From NCBI GenBank assembly GCA_964438865.1, contig CAYTMI010000002.1, forward strand, positions 62,001-126,000: a stretch of DNA of 64,000 nt, in the 5' to 3' direction. The translations under genes were made by a program, and so were the position numbers. Each line of letters opens with the position of its first letter. Position 1 is the stretch's first letter. This stretch comes from G016234445 sp964438865. GTDB taxonomy: Bacteria; Chloroflexota; Dehalococcoidia; Tepidiformales; Tepidiformaceae. Below the pieces are notes generated by a model that did no database searches, was not told where the DNA came from, and worked only from the letters and a program-made list of their open reading frames with translations. This document shows, piece after piece, positions 54,221 through 63,096 of this stretch.

Positions 54221-55510
54221 ATGCAAGATGTCCTCGCGATGATCTTGGCGGGCGGGCAGGGCGACCGGCTGTCGGTCCTGTCCGACCAACGAGCCAAGCC
54301 TGCCGTCATCTTCGGTGGGCAGTACCGCATTATCGACTTCGTCCTCAGCAACTGCGCGAACAGCGGCATCACCCGCGTCGCCGTCGCCACCCAGTACCGG
54401 CCGCGGTCGTTGTTCAGCCACATCGGCGCGGGCCGGGCCTGGGGCCTCGACACGCTGGATGCAGGGATCCAGATCCTCCAGCCCTACCTGGGCCGGGCCG
54501 ACATGGACTGGTACCAGGGTACGGCCGACGCCGTCTACCAGAACCTCTATATGGTCGAGGAGTCCCCCACCAAAGAGGTGCTGATCCTCGCCGGCGACCA
54601 CATCTACCTCACGTCCTACCGCAACATGATCGCCTACCATCGGGCCACGCATGCGGACGTCACCGTCGCCGTCTACTCCGTCCCGCGGGAGGAGGCCCAC
54701 CGCTTCGGCGTGCTCGACCTCGACGACAACGGCCGGATCATCGACTTCCAGGAGAAGCCGGCGAAGCCGCGCTCGCCCTGGGTTTCGATGGGCGTCTACG
54801 TCTTCAACAAGGACGTGCTCGTCGAACAACTCCAGGCCGACGCCGACCTCGGGGACCAGAGCCACCACGACTTCGGCCGCGATATCATCCCCCGGATCTT
54901 CGAAACCCACCGCGTCTTCGGCTACCAGTACCAGTCGTACTGGCGCGATGTCGGCACCATCGAATCCTACTGGTCGGCGAACATGGACCTCCTCGCGCCG
55001 ACCCCACAGCTCGACCTTTCCGACCCGGATCTGCGCCTCAGGACAGCCGGTTCCATCATGCCGCCGGCGAAATTCGGACCCCGGGCCGAGGTCCACGAAA
55101 GCCTCATCTCCGCCGGCGCCCAGATCGACGGCATGGTCATGCGCTCTGTGATCTCGCCCGGCGTGGTGATCGAAGACGGCGCGATCGTACGCGATTCGGT
55201 GATCCAGCACCGGTGCGTCATCCGCGCGGGGACGGTGGTCGACCGGGCGATCCTCGACAAGGAGGTGACGGTGGGGGCTGGTTCGGTTATCGGCCATGGC
55301 GACAACTACACCCCGAACCTGGAGCGGCCCGACATCGTCAACGCGGGGATAACGATCATCGGCAAGCGAGTCGTCGTGCCCGCGGGCCTGCACATCGGCC
55401 GGAACGTCGTCATCGGGCCCGGGGTCGAACAAGAACTCGTGGACACGGGCCACCTGGAAAGCGGCGCCACGGTGCACCCGGAACAGATGCCGCTGCACCT
55501 CTTCGTCTGA
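54221..55510 (+). CDS. glgC: Glucose-1-phosphate adenylyltransferase
   Basis: 429 residues from the ATG at 54221 with GGAGCGAG upstream. The nucleotidyltransferase domain has AMILAGGQGDRLSVLSDQRAKPAVIFGGQYR split around residues 7-37, WYQGTADAVYQNL, LILAGDHIY, FQEKPAKP, SMGVYVF and SYWRDVGTIESYW. The C-terminal beta-helix covers about 300-429. It makes ADP-glucose for glycogen or trehalose-type synthesis. The usual GGGxGxRL loop reads AGGQGDRL. No glgA or glgB gene is adjacent. Confidence 0.96.
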   Translation: MQDVLAMILAGGQGDRLSVLSDQRAKPAVIFGGQYRIIDFVLSNCANSGITRVAVATQYRPRSLFSHIGAGRAWGLDTLDAGIQILQPYLGRADMDWYQGTADAVYQNLYMVEESPTKEVLILAGDHIYLTSYRNMIAYHRATHADVTVAVYSVPREEAHRFGVLDLDDNGRIIDFQEKPAKPRSPWVSMGVYVFNKDVLVEQLQADADLGDQSHHDFGRDIIPRIFETHRVFGYQYQSYWRDVGTIESYWSANMDLLAPTPQLDLSDPDLRLRTAGSIMPPAKFGPRAEVHESLISAGAQIDGMVMRSVISPGVVIEDGAIVRDSVIQHRCVIRAGTVVDRAILDKEVTVGAGSVIGHGDNYTPNLERPDIVNAGITIIGKRVVVPAGLHIGRNVVIGPGVEQELVDTGHLESGATVHPEQMPLHLFV

Positions 55511-55512
55511 CG

Positions 55513-55905
55513 ATGCGGCTCTACCGGCTGGACGACGCCCGGGCGATGCTCCCCCAGGTCATCCCTGTCCTGGAGCGGCTGCAGGCGACACTTACGGAAT
55601 ACCGTGCCGTGCAGTCAAGCATCCAGGCCCTCGCCCGCGGTGCCTCCGGGGACGGCCACGCCCTCGCGAATCCCTGGGAGGAAGGCGGCGAGGACCGCGT
55701 CGAGTCCCTCGGCCAGCAGCTCCGCGACGCGGTGGAACAACTCGACCGCTGGGGCATCGAGGTGAAAGACCCGGCCCGCGGACTGATCGACTTCTACTGG
55801 GAGCGGGAAGGGGAGGTCGTCTACCTCTGCTACCTGCTGGGTGAGCCCGAAATCGCCTTCTGGCACTCGCTCTCAACGGGGTTCGCGGGGCGCCAGCCAG
55901 TCTGA
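55513..55905 (+). CDS. DUF2203-family protein
   Basis: 130 residues starting two bases after the glgC stop. The family pattern is clear: LDDARAMLPQVIPVLERLQ at the start, a helical middle, then WGIEVKDPARGLIDFYWEREGEVVYLCY and GEPEIAFWHSLSTGFAGRQPV at the end. Function is unknown; the family is frequent in Chloroflexota, Deinococcus and actinobacteria. It is probably co-transcribed with glgC. Confidence 0.88.
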   Translation: MRLYRLDDARAMLPQVIPVLERLQATLTEYRAVQSSIQALARGASGDGHALANPWEEGGEDRVESLGQQLRDAVEQLDRWGIEVKDPARGLIDFYWEREGEVVYLCYLLGEPEIAFWHSLSTGFAGRQPV

Positions 55906-55968
55906 CGGCCATCCCCATTGCCAGAGGCTGCTACAATCCGCCCACTTCCGACTTCGCAGAGGTCCGAC

Positions 55969-56811
55969 ATGGCCGCAGCCACCTCCACCCGCGACCTATT
56001 CATCCAGGCCAACGGCCTCCGGCATCACCTGATCGCCCGCGGACACCCCGGCTCCCCGGTCGTGATGATGATCCACGGGCTTGCGGGGCAGGCCCACGTC
56101 TTCGATCACATCGCGACGAGGCTCTCCGCGAAGTACCACGTCTACTGCCTCGACGTCCGCGGCCGCGGCGAATCCGAGTGGGGCCCGGCCGACGGCTACC
56201 ACGTCGACAACTATGTGACCGACCTCGAAGCCGTCCGCGAAGGACTGGGGCTGCACCGCTTCAGCCTTGTCGGCACATCCATGGGCGGCATCATCTCGAT
56301 GAACTACGCCCCGCGGTTCCCGGACCGGGTGGAGCGCGTGGTCCTCAACGACATCGGTCCCGAAATCGACCCGACCGGCCTGGCGCGCATCCGCGAATAC
56401 GTCGGCAAGGCGCCGGACGCCTTCCCCGACATGAAGGCCGTGCTGAGGTACTACAAAGAGCACTACGGCCCGATGGTCGAGCGCCTCCCCGAAGACCAGC
56501 TGGCCGAGTTCGTCCGCTGGAACGTCCGCCGCAACGACGTCGGCGTCTACGTTTGGAAGATGGACCCCGCCGTTCGCCAGGCCATTGCCCCGCAGGCGGC
56601 GCAGGACCCGTGGGCGGCATACCGGGCGATCGCCGCGCCGATCCTCATCCTCCGGGGGGCGCAAAGCGACGTGCTTTCGGCTGAAGGCGCGCGGAAGATG
56701 CTGGCCGAAAACGCGAACGCCCGCCTGGTTGAAGTGCCCGGCGTCGGTCACGCGCCCGTGCTCGTGGAAGCCGAGGCCGTGAAGGCGCTGGAATCCTTCC
56801 TTGCCGGGTAG
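55969..56811 (+). CDS. Alpha/beta hydrolase
   Basis: 280 residues from the ATG at 55969 with AGAGG upstream; a TACAAT box is at 55932-55937. Oxyanion HGLAGQAHVFD, nucleophile elbow GTSMGGIISMNYA (Ser about 100), acid in RGAQSDVLS and histidine in GVGHAPVL. The long helical cap (residues 130-215) resembles C-C bond hydrolases and esterases acting on small carbonyl substrates. Substrate unknown. It overlaps the next frame by 11 bases. Confidence 0.9.
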   Translation: MAAATSTRDLFIQANGLRHHLIARGHPGSPVVMMIHGLAGQAHVFDHIATRLSAKYHVYCLDVRGRGESEWGPADGYHVDNYVTDLEAVREGLGLHRFSLVGTSMGGIISMNYAPRFPDRVERVVLNDIGPEIDPTGLARIREYVGKAPDAFPDMKAVLRYYKEHYGPMVERLPEDQLAEFVRWNVRRNDVGVYVWKMDPAVRQAIAPQAAQDPWAAYRAIAAPILILRGAQSDVLSAEGARKMLAENANARLVEVPGVGHAPVLVEAEAVKALESFLAG

Positions 56812-57184
56812 CGACGCGGGGCCGGCGCGACGCGGTCTCAAGCGACACCCGACCCTCGCCAGTGCGGCAGGCTTCGCGGCTGCGGCAGTGGCCATTGCGT
56901 GGGGCGCCGCGGGCTACCTGGGGTGGGGCTGGCCAGCCGGGTTCGGTGGCGCCACCATCATCGCCGGCCTGGCCCTCGTCGCAGTTGGTGCGGCGGTCGC
57001 CGGCATAGAGATGCCCGAGCGTACCGGGCTGCATTCCTGGACCGGCGCTGCTTCCGATCCGCGGATGGAGCCGGGGACGGCAGACGGCTTCGGCTTCAAG
57101 AGGGTCAGCAACGCCCTGTTCTTGGCGGCGCCCCTCGTCCTGGCTGTTGGATTCGCGCTGCTTGGACTCGCCGCGGTCGCCTGA
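56801..57184 (+). CDS. Small membrane protein (three predicted spans)
   Basis: 127 residues from a TTG at 56801 that overlaps the hydrolase gene. After a basic N-terminus there are spans at about 18-40, 46-68 and 103-125. A polar loop holds MPERTGLHSWTGAASDPRMEPG. I do not recognise a family. The start is uncertain, but the uninterrupted hydrophobic pattern supports a real gene. Confidence 0.55.
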   Translation: MPGSDAGPARRGLKRHPTLASAAGFAAAAVAIAWGAAGYLGWGWPAGFGGATIIAGLALVAVGAAVAGIEMPERTGLHSWTGAASDPRMEPGTADGFGFKRVSNALFLAAPLVLAVGFALLGLAAVA

Positions 57185-57398
57185 CGTCCGGATTCTCGCT
57201 ACAAGTGCGGGGCTGCCACCATGGCCTTCGACATCCAGCCGGCCGCGCCGATCGTGAGGACCACCCATCTCCGGAATCGCACCATGCACAGCTCCGTCCG
57301 CCCTCACCAGCCCCGATCACGCACGGGCGTCCACCCTGCGCAACGCTGCCCGGACCCTCGGGTTGCCCAAGGGTTGGCGTCTCCCGTGTACCCTGCTC

Positions 57399-57430
57399 GA
57401 ACCCATCCGAACCCACCGCGTTATGGGTTC
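57399..57430. repeat. Inverted repeat downstream of the alcohol dehydrogenase
   Basis: GAACCCAT at 57399-57406 and ATGGGTTC at 57423-57430, spacer 16. It lies 43 bases past the minus-strand dehydrogenase stop in a 288-base gap (57185-57472) that otherwise shows no gene. It has no T-tract, so it is at best a weak terminator. The arms share GGGTTC/GAACCC with the palindrome at 23996-24046. Confidence 0.35.
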
Positions 57431-57472
57431 AACCCGCGAAACTTCTTGAACCCTGCGGGGCCGACAGTGCTG

Positions 57473-58507
57473 CTAAGGCCGAAGCCCGATCTTCAGCACC
57501 CCGCCGTCACGCTTCCTGAACATGTCGTAGGCTGCCGGCGTTTCGCTGATCTTCATGGAATGCGTGAGCAGCGGCCGCAAGTCCACCTTGCCGCCCGAGA
57601 TCATGCCCATCAGCCGCCGCAGCCGCTCCGTACCGATCGGGCAAAGCGTCGTCACCAGCTTGCGATGGATGAAGGAACCGCTTGTGGGCAGGTTGAGCAC
57701 CGGGAATCGCCCGTAGACGCCCACGCTGCTCACCGTCCCGCCGAGACGGGCCACGGCACAGGCGTTCTCGAAGGTCGTCTGGTGCCCCAGCGCCTCGACC
57801 GCGATGTCGACCCCGCGGTTGGCGGTCAGCGCCATGATCTTGGCCACGGCCTCGCCTGGCTCGAGCACGATGTCCGCGCCCATGCGCTTCGCCATCGCCT
57901 GCCGTGCCGGGATCGATTCGACCGCGATGATCAGCCCGGCCCCGAGCGCGCGTGCTCCGGCCGTAGCGCAGAGCCCCACCGGCCCCTGGGCGAACACCGC
58001 GACGGTGTCTCCCGGGCGAATCTCCGCGCGTTCGATGGCGGCGAAGCCAGTCGACATGATGTCGGTCGCGAAGAGCACCTGCTCGTCTTCAAGGTTGTCC
58101 GGGATCTTGGCCATCGTCGTCTGGGCGCCGCTGACGAGGAAGAACTCGCCCTGGGCCCCGAAAAGGAGGTTGCCCGGCGAATTGAAGGTGCTGCAGACCG
58201 AGTGCTGGCCCTCCGAGCAGTTGCCGCAGGTGCCGCAACAGAGCAGACAACTGCTGATCACGCGGTCCCCTGGCTTGAACGCGGTGACCCCGGCCCCCAC
58301 CGCTTCGACCACTCCCACGGCTTCGTGGCCCATCGGCACCCCGGCGGGCACCGGCAGGTCGTCGACGACGTGGATGTCGCTTCCGCAGATTGTGCTCAGG
58401 GTGGTCCGAACGAGCGCCTGGCCTGGCCCGGGTTCGTCAGGGTACGGGATCGTGGCCATCGCGACCTGGCCCTCGCCGGTCTTGACGCATGTGAACGACT
58501 GGGGCAT
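57473..58507 (-). CDS. Zinc-dependent alcohol dehydrogenase (MDR family)
   Basis: 344 residues from the ATG at 58507 with AGGAGG upstream. Catalytic zinc ligands in TICGSDIH and MGHEAVGVV. The structural zinc lobe has CLLCCGTCGNCSEGQHSVC. The NAD(P) Rossmann segment is VAVFAQGPVGLCATAGARALGAG with VESIPAR after it. The acidic residue at the end of the second strand suggests NAD(H). Related enzymes act on secondary alcohols or formaldehyde conjugates. It stands alone on the minus strand. Confidence 0.92.
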   Translation of the reverse strand: MPQSFTCVKTGEGQVAMATIPYPDEPGPGQALVRTTLSTICGSDIHVVDDLPVPAGVPMGHEAVGVVEAVGAGVTAFKPGDRVISSCLLCCGTCGNCSEGQHSVCSTFNSPGNLLFGAQGEFFLVSGAQTTMAKIPDNLEDEQVLFATDIMSTGFAAIERAEIRPGDTVAVFAQGPVGLCATAGARALGAGLIIAVESIPARQAMAKRMGADIVLEPGEAVAKIMALTANRGVDIAVEALGHQTTFENACAVARLGGTVSSVGVYGRFPVLNLPTSGSFIHRKLVTTLCPIGTERLRRLMGMISGGKVDLRPLLTHSMKISETPAAYDMFRKRDGGVLKIGLRP

Positions 58508-58610
58508 TTCGGTTCCTCCTGGGTTGTGCGCGCCCATTGTGCCCCAACCGGGCCTATCGGTGTCTGACGCAGGTCATGCCGCGATTGGTCACGGCAGTCC
58601 GGGAGCAGCG

Positions 58611-59879
58611 CTAGTCGAGGCCTGGCGCCGGGAAAGGACGGGCTTCGCGCACCGCCCGGTCGATCAGCCGGAAGGCAAGGAACACCGCACAGACCGCGGC
58701 GCCCATCGCCACGACCGTGTGCCGCTCTCCCACCGCGTCGGCAAGCATGCCGATGGGGAGCCCGGCGAGATTCGACGCCGCGAAGGCGAGGAAGGTGAGC
58801 GCAAGCACGCGCCCATAGAAGGCCGGCTCCGCCCGGGCGAGGACGACAGCCCCGTTCAGCGTCTGGAACCCGCCGCTCCCTGCTCCAACGAAGAACATCG
58901 CCACCGCGAGGAGGAAGTAGGAGGGGGCAAGCCCAACGCCGATGAGGGCGACCCCGAAGGCCGCGCAGGCGCCCGCGTAGATGAAGGAGGCCTTGGGCGA
59001 GTCGGCCAACGACGCGACGAAGATGCTGGCGATGAGCCCGCCGACGGCATTCACGGCGAGCAGCAGGGTGATGCTCCCGGCGCCGCGGTGGAGTTCGTTC
59101 TCCACGAGGCCGGGGAGGACCGTGATGTAGGCGAACCCGAACATGATCGTCAGGACGTAGGAGAGCACGAGCGTGCCCAGGGAGCGGTGGTGGTAGACGT
59201 AGTTGAGGCCGCCGAGGATCTCGGTGAGGACGCCCTTTCGTTCCCCACCCCGGGGCGGCGAATCCGGCAGCACCCAGGTCGAGAGCATGGCGGCGACGTA
59301 GAGCAGCGTCATCGTGAAGAAGGCCCCGGCGGGACCGAGCACATCGATTCCAAGCAACGCCCCCGCGACCAACGGCCCGATGATCCGGGAGGCGTTCAGG
59401 GCGACCTGGGTGAGGGCGATCGCGTTGCCCCGGCGGGCGGCATCGACCAGGTCAACGACCCAGGCCGTGCGCGCTGGGCCGAGGAACGAGAAGCCGGCAC
59501 CGATCGCGAAGGAGCCTGCCGCGAGGAAGATGACCCGCATCTGGCCGGTCGCCTCCAGCAGGGCAAGGCTGAGAAACGCGGCAGTGATCGTCGCCTGGCA
59601 GGCCAGGATCACGGTCTTCTTCGAAAGGCGGTCGGCCATCGCGCCCCCAAGCGGCCCGAGGACAAACTGCGAAAGACCCTGGGCGAAGACGACGAAGCCG
59701 ACGGCTGTGTTCTCGCCGGTCAGCTGAAAGGCGACGACGCTCTGGACCACCGTCGACATGAAGAAGGCGACAAACGCCAGCAGCGACCCCGTCCAGAGCG
59801 TCCTGAAGTTGCGCGATGCGAGGGCCGCGAAAGTGTCGCCGAACCAGCCTGTCACCGTTCCCGACTCTACCGGCTGCAC
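58611..59879 (-). CDS. MFS exporter (EntS/MFS_3-like)
   Basis: 422 residues with twelve membrane spans. It begins FAALASRNFRTLWTGSLLAFVAFFM, typical of the enterobactin-exporter-like MFS_3 group. It has the MFS loop GPLGGAMADRLSKKTVI between spans 2 and 3 and the repeat-half equivalent ASLADSPKAS. It probably effluxes small molecules. The GTG at 59879 is used; a GTG at 59855 is also possible and neither has a strong ribosome site. It diverges from the ABC permease at 59977. Confidence 0.9.
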   Translation of the reverse strand: MQPVESGTVTGWFGDTFAALASRNFRTLWTGSLLAFVAFFMSTVVQSVVAFQLTGENTAVGFVVFAQGLSQFVLGPLGGAMADRLSKKTVILACQATITAAFLSLALLEATGQMRVIFLAAGSFAIGAGFSFLGPARTAWVVDLVDAARRGNAIALTQVALNASRIIGPLVAGALLGIDVLGPAGAFFTMTLLYVAAMLSTWVLPDSPPRGGERKGVLTEILGGLNYVYHHRSLGTLVLSYVLTIMFGFAYITVLPGLVENELHRGAGSITLLLAVNAVGGLIASIFVASLADSPKASFIYAGACAAFGVALIGVGLAPSYFLLAVAMFFVGAGSGGFQTLNGAVVLARAEPAFYGRVLALTFLAFAASNLAGLPIGMLADAVGERHTVVAMGAAVCAVFLAFRLIDRAVREARPFPAPGLD

Positions 59880-59940
59880 CCCGCACGGTCACATTCGGCG
59901 GTTGCGGCCGGCCGGGCGCCGCGAGGGGGCCGATTGGCCA

Positions 59941-59970
59941 TTGCCGGGCCCTCAGCGGGACTTGTAGGCT
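59941..59970 (+). promoter_or_regulatory. Leaderless promoter candidate for the ABC permease (TTGCCG-18-TAGGCT)
   Basis: TTGCCG at 59941-59946, spacer 18, TAGGCT at 59965-59970; the ATG at 59977 lies six bases further on. Transcription would begin at or next to the start codon, and no ribosome site is visible. Confidence 0.4.
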
Positions 59971-59976
59971 CTCCCC

Positions 59977-61086
59977 ATGTCCTTCTTCAGCCTGGTGGCG
60001 AAGAATCTCTTCCGGCAGCCGGTGCGGGCTTTCCTCGCCTGCCTGGGCATCGCCGTGGGGATCACGACGGTGGTCGCGCTGGGAGTGATCGTCGAGGGCT
60101 TCAAGAGCTCGTCAGCCGCGATCCTGACCTTCGGCGAGGCCGACTTCTTCGTCGCCCAGAACGGCGCCTCGGACCTGAGCTTCAGCACGCTCGCGGAATC
60201 CGTCGACGCGAGGATCGCGGAGCAGCCGGGCGTCGAGCGGACGGTCCCGGCGATCTTCCACATCGCCAGGGCCGGCTCCAACCCGTTCTTCTTTCTCCTC
60301 GGACTGAAGGTGTCGGACCTCGCCCTGAGCCCACCGCCGCTGGTCGCGGGGCGACTCCCCGGGGAGGGGACGGCCGACGAGATCTTGCTGGGCGACGAGG
60401 CAGCCGCCCAACTGGGGGTAGCCGTCGGCGGCGAGGTGAAAATCGCCGACCGCACGTTCGTCGTGGCCGGGGTCTATCACACGGGCGCCAAGCTGGAAGA
60501 CAACGGCGGCAAGGCTCCGCTCACGACGGTGCAGGAGATCGCCGCGAAGCCGGGGTCACTCTCGGTGGTGTACGTCTACGTGGAGCAGGGAGCGGACGTC
60601 GGGAAAGTCGCGGACGCTATCGAGAAGGCCGTCCCCGTAGCGGCCGCGATCAAGGACATCAACGACTACGACAAGGTCGATCAGGGGTTCCGGATCATCG
60701 AAGCCCTGAACACCGCAATCATCGCCATCGCCGTCGGCGTGGGGGCCATCGGCGTGATGAACACGATGGTGATGTCGGTCTACGAACGGACCCGGGAGAT
60801 CGGCGTCCTCCGGGCCGTCGGCTGGAGCGGGTTCCGCGTCCTCCGGATGATCGTGACCGAATCGCTGCTGCTCTGCCTGGTCGCGGCGGTGGTAGGCACT
60901 GCGCTCGGCGTCGCCGCGACAGAGGCGGTGATGCGCATCCCCGCGATCGAAAGCCTTCTCGAACCGCGGTACACGACGGACATCTTCGTCCGGGCGCTTG
61001 GGGTGGCGGTCGTCGTGGCCCTCTTTGGCGCGGCCTACCCGGCCTACCGGGCGATCCGCCTCACACCAATGGAGGCGCTCCGCTAA
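59977..61086 (+). CDS. MacB/FtsX-type ABC transporter permease
   Basis: 369 residues. First span within FLACLGIAVGITTVVALGVIV, a large extracytoplasmic MacB-PCD domain (about 45-240), then three spans with AIGVMNTMVMSVYERTREIGVLRAVGWSG (the FtsX cytoplasmic coupling segment) and the terminal YPAYRAIRLTPMEALR, all diagnostic. It works with the ATPase immediately downstream, as a mechanotransmission-type transporter for lipoproteins, peptides or drugs. Confidence 0.94.
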   Translation: MSFFSLVAKNLFRQPVRAFLACLGIAVGITTVVALGVIVEGFKSSSAAILTFGEADFFVAQNGASDLSFSTLAESVDARIAEQPGVERTVPAIFHIARAGSNPFFFLLGLKVSDLALSPPPLVAGRLPGEGTADEILLGDEAAAQLGVAVGGEVKIADRTFVVAGVYHTGAKLEDNGGKAPLTTVQEIAAKPGSLSVVYVYVEQGADVGKVADAIEKAVPVAAAIKDINDYDKVDQGFRIIEALNTAIIAIAVGVGAIGVMNTMVMSVYERTREIGVLRAVGWSGFRVLRMIVTESLLLCLVAAVVGTALGVAATEAVMRIPAIESLLEPRYTTDIFVRALGVAVVVALFGAAYPAYRAIRLTPMEALR

Positions 61087-61792
61087 GAGTGAGGTCCCGG
61101 CGGTCTCGATCCGCGGCGTCTCGCGCGTGTTCGAAGACGGCCGGCTGCGGGCGCTCGACGGGGTCGACCTGGACGTGGCGACCGGGGAGTTCGTGGCGAT
61201 CATGGGCCCGTCCGGCTGCGGGAAGTCGACCCTCCTCCACCTGATCGCGGCGCTCGACCGGCCCAGCGATGGCAGCATCGTCGTCGGTGGGCACGACCTT
61301 GCCCGGACCCGCAACCTCAACCACTACCGGGCCCGGGACGTAGGGATCGTCTTCCAACTGGACAACCTGCTCCCGACCCTGAGCGCGAGCGAGAACGTCC
61401 AGGTCCCGATGTTCGGACAGGGGCATTCGGGGCGGGCGCGGCATCGGCGAGCGGAGGAACTGCTGGGGGTCGTCGGTCTCGTCGGGCGCGCTCATACCCG
61501 CCCGCCACAGCTTTCCGGCGGCGAACGCCAGCGCGTCGCCATCGCTCGAGCATTGGCGAACAGCCCCGGCCTGCTCCTTGCCGACGAGCCCACCGGCCGG
61601 CTCGATTCGGAGTCCGGGATGCGCATCCTCGAGTTGCTCAAGCGGATCCGGCAGGTGCGGCGGCTGACGGTGGTGGTGGTGACTCACGACCCGCGCGTCG
61701 CCGCCCAGGCCGACCGGATCATCGAAATGCTCGACGGCCGCATCGTGGGGCAGCGCATCCAGCAGCAAGCGCCGGCGGCGGCCTCTTCCTGA
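61025..61792 (+). CDS. LolD/MacB-type ABC transporter ATP-binding protein
   Basis: The coding homology runs from about 61094 (AVSIRGVSRVFEDG) to 61792. It has Walker A GPSGCGKST, Q-loop VFQLDNLLPTLSASENVQVP, signature LSGGERQR, Walker B LLLADEPTGRLD and switch histidine VVVTHDPRVA. The start is unresolved. In frame there are only TTG codons at 60998 and 61025, inside the permease gene, and a GTG at 61127 that would cut off the first strand; I use 61025 as a placeholder. A GTG at 61089, well placed after the permease stop, is out of frame, so a one-base error or mutation near 61090 is possible. Confidence 0.88.
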   Translation: MARPTRPTGRSASHQWRRSAKSEVPAVSIRGVSRVFEDGRLRALDGVDLDVATGEFVAIMGPSGCGKSTLLHLIAALDRPSDGSIVVGGHDLARTRNLNHYRARDVGIVFQLDNLLPTLSASENVQVPMFGQGHSGRARHRRAEELLGVVGLVGRAHTRPPQLSGGERQRVAIARALANSPGLLLADEPTGRLDSESGMRILELLKRIRQVRRLTVVVVTHDPRVAAQADRIIEMLDGRIVGQRIQQQAPAAASS

Positions 61793-61817
61793 GTGTCGAA
61801 AGGGGGCGGGAACGCAA

Positions 61818-61845
61818 GAAGGGGCGCCCGGATGGACGCCCCTTC
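61818..61845. terminator. Bidirectional hairpin between convergent genes
   Basis: GAAGGGGCG (61818-61826) and CGCCCCTTC (61837-61845) form a perfect nine-base stem with a ten-base loop between the convergent ABC ATPase and thiolase genes. T-tracts are weak on both sides (minus side TTGCGTT). Confidence 0.55.
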
Positions 61846-61869
61846 GCTGCTTGATCCGCCAGGGGCGGG

Positions 61870-63066
61870 TTACTTCGTGACGATGTGGATGGTGCAGGCA
61901 GAGCAGAGACCGATCACGTGGGCGAGGCCCACCTTCGAGCCTTCGACCTGGCGGCCACCCGCCTGCCCGCGCAGGTGGAAGACGATCTCGGCGATGTTGG
62001 CGACACCGGTGGCGCCGAGCGGGTGCCCCTTCGAAAGGAGGCCGCCGCTGGCGTTCACCACGGCCGTCGTCGTGGGCTTGTACGACTTGTCGACGAAGGG
62101 CGCCACGTCCTCTTCGTACTTCGTCGGGATCTTGTTTCCGATCCACGGGGCGCCGCTGGCGACGTGCTTGCCGGCTTCGCCGTCACCACAGAGCCCGAGG
62201 TTCTCGTAGTGAAGGAGTTCCGCGGTCGCGAAGCAGTCGTGGAGTTCGACCTGGCTGAGGTCCTTGGGGCCGATACCAGCCTGCTCGTAGGCGATCTTGG
62301 CGGCGTTGCGGGTCAGGGTGTTGATGTCGGGGAGGGTGAGGCCGCGGTCGCTGAACGGGTCGCTGGTGAGGACGCTGGCCGCGATCTTGATCGGTTGGGT
62401 GGTGAACTGGCGGGCCTTTTCCATGGAGCAGAGGACCGCGGCCGCGGCACCGTCGCCGGTGGGGCAGCACATCAGGAGGGTGTTCGGGTAGGCGATCATC
62501 CGGCCGGAGAGCACTTCATCGAGCGGAGATTCCTTCTGGTACTGGGCCAGGGGGTTCTGTGTGCTGTGGAAGTGGTTCTTCACGCTGGCGAGCGCGAAAT
62601 GCTCCTGCTGGGTTCCATAGGCGCGCATGTGTTCCATGCCCGCCATCCCGAACACGGCCGGCATCATGTAGGAGCCGACACGGCCTTCGAGGCTGGTGGC
62701 CGGGTCGCCGCGCGAACCGAGAAGGCCCTGCTTTCCCATCTGTTCGCTGCCGACGGCCATGACGACGTCATAGGCGCCGGAAGCGATGGCAAAGTAGGCC
62801 TCGCGGAATGCGGTGGAGCCGGTCGCACAGGCGTTGGCGACGTTGACGACGGGGATGCCGGTCTGGCCCATCTGCTGAAGGATGCGCTGGCCCGAGCCGG
62901 AAGTGGCATAGAGGTTGCCGCTGTAGAGGGCCTCCACCTGCTTCATCTCGGCCCCAGCATCCTTAAGGGCCTCAAGGCCCGCCTGGGCGGCGAGCTGGGA
63001 GAAATCACGGTCCGGGTAGCGCCCGAACTTGATCATGGAAACGCCGATGATGGCTACTTCTCGCAT
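61870..63066 (-). CDS. Thiolase-family acyltransferase (SCP2-type)
   Basis: 398 residues. Nucleophile Cys in NVANACATGSTA (about residue 88), the HDCFATAELL histidine and GGLLSKGHPLGATG (catalytic GHP). The spacing is that of SCP2-like thiolases rather than biosynthetic acetoacetyl-CoA thiolase. It starts 30 bases after a Zn-ribbon/OB-fold gene. That gene pair is widespread in archaea and Chloroflexota, where the small protein bridges thiolase and partner enzymes. It probably acts in fatty acid, steroid-like or isoprenoid acyl-CoA metabolism. Confidence 0.93.
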   Translation of the reverse strand: MREVAIIGVSMIKFGRYPDRDFSQLAAQAGLEALKDAGAEMKQVEALYSGNLYATSGSGQRILQQMGQTGIPVVNVANACATGSTAFREAYFAIASGAYDVVMAVGSEQMGKQGLLGSRGDPATSLEGRVGSYMMPAVFGMAGMEHMRAYGTQQEHFALASVKNHFHSTQNPLAQYQKESPLDEVLSGRMIAYPNTLLMCCPTGDGAAAAVLCSMEKARQFTTQPIKIAASVLTSDPFSDRGLTLPDINTLTRNAAKIAYEQAGIGPKDLSQVELHDCFATAELLHYENLGLCGDGEAGKHVASGAPWIGNKIPTKYEEDVAPFVDKSYKPTTTAVVNASGGLLSKGHPLGATGVANIAEIVFHLRGQAGGRQVEGSKVGLAHVIGLCSACTIHIVTK

Positions 63067-63096
63067 GGTGCCTCCTTGGTAAAGCGCGAGCCCGGA

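Noticed and set aside
57185..57472. A tRNA or small gene in the gap containing GGGTTCAACCC
   Set aside because: GGTTCAA resembles a T-loop, but no acceptor or anticodon stem can be folded around it. Open frames there are Arg/Pro-rich and lack ribosome sites.
57804..61244. A 1146-codon plus-strand open frame
   Set aside because: It runs antisense to the alcohol dehydrogenase and MFS genes and then out of frame through the ABC permease. Its translation is Arg/Pro/Glu-rich with no domain, as expected in GC-rich DNA.
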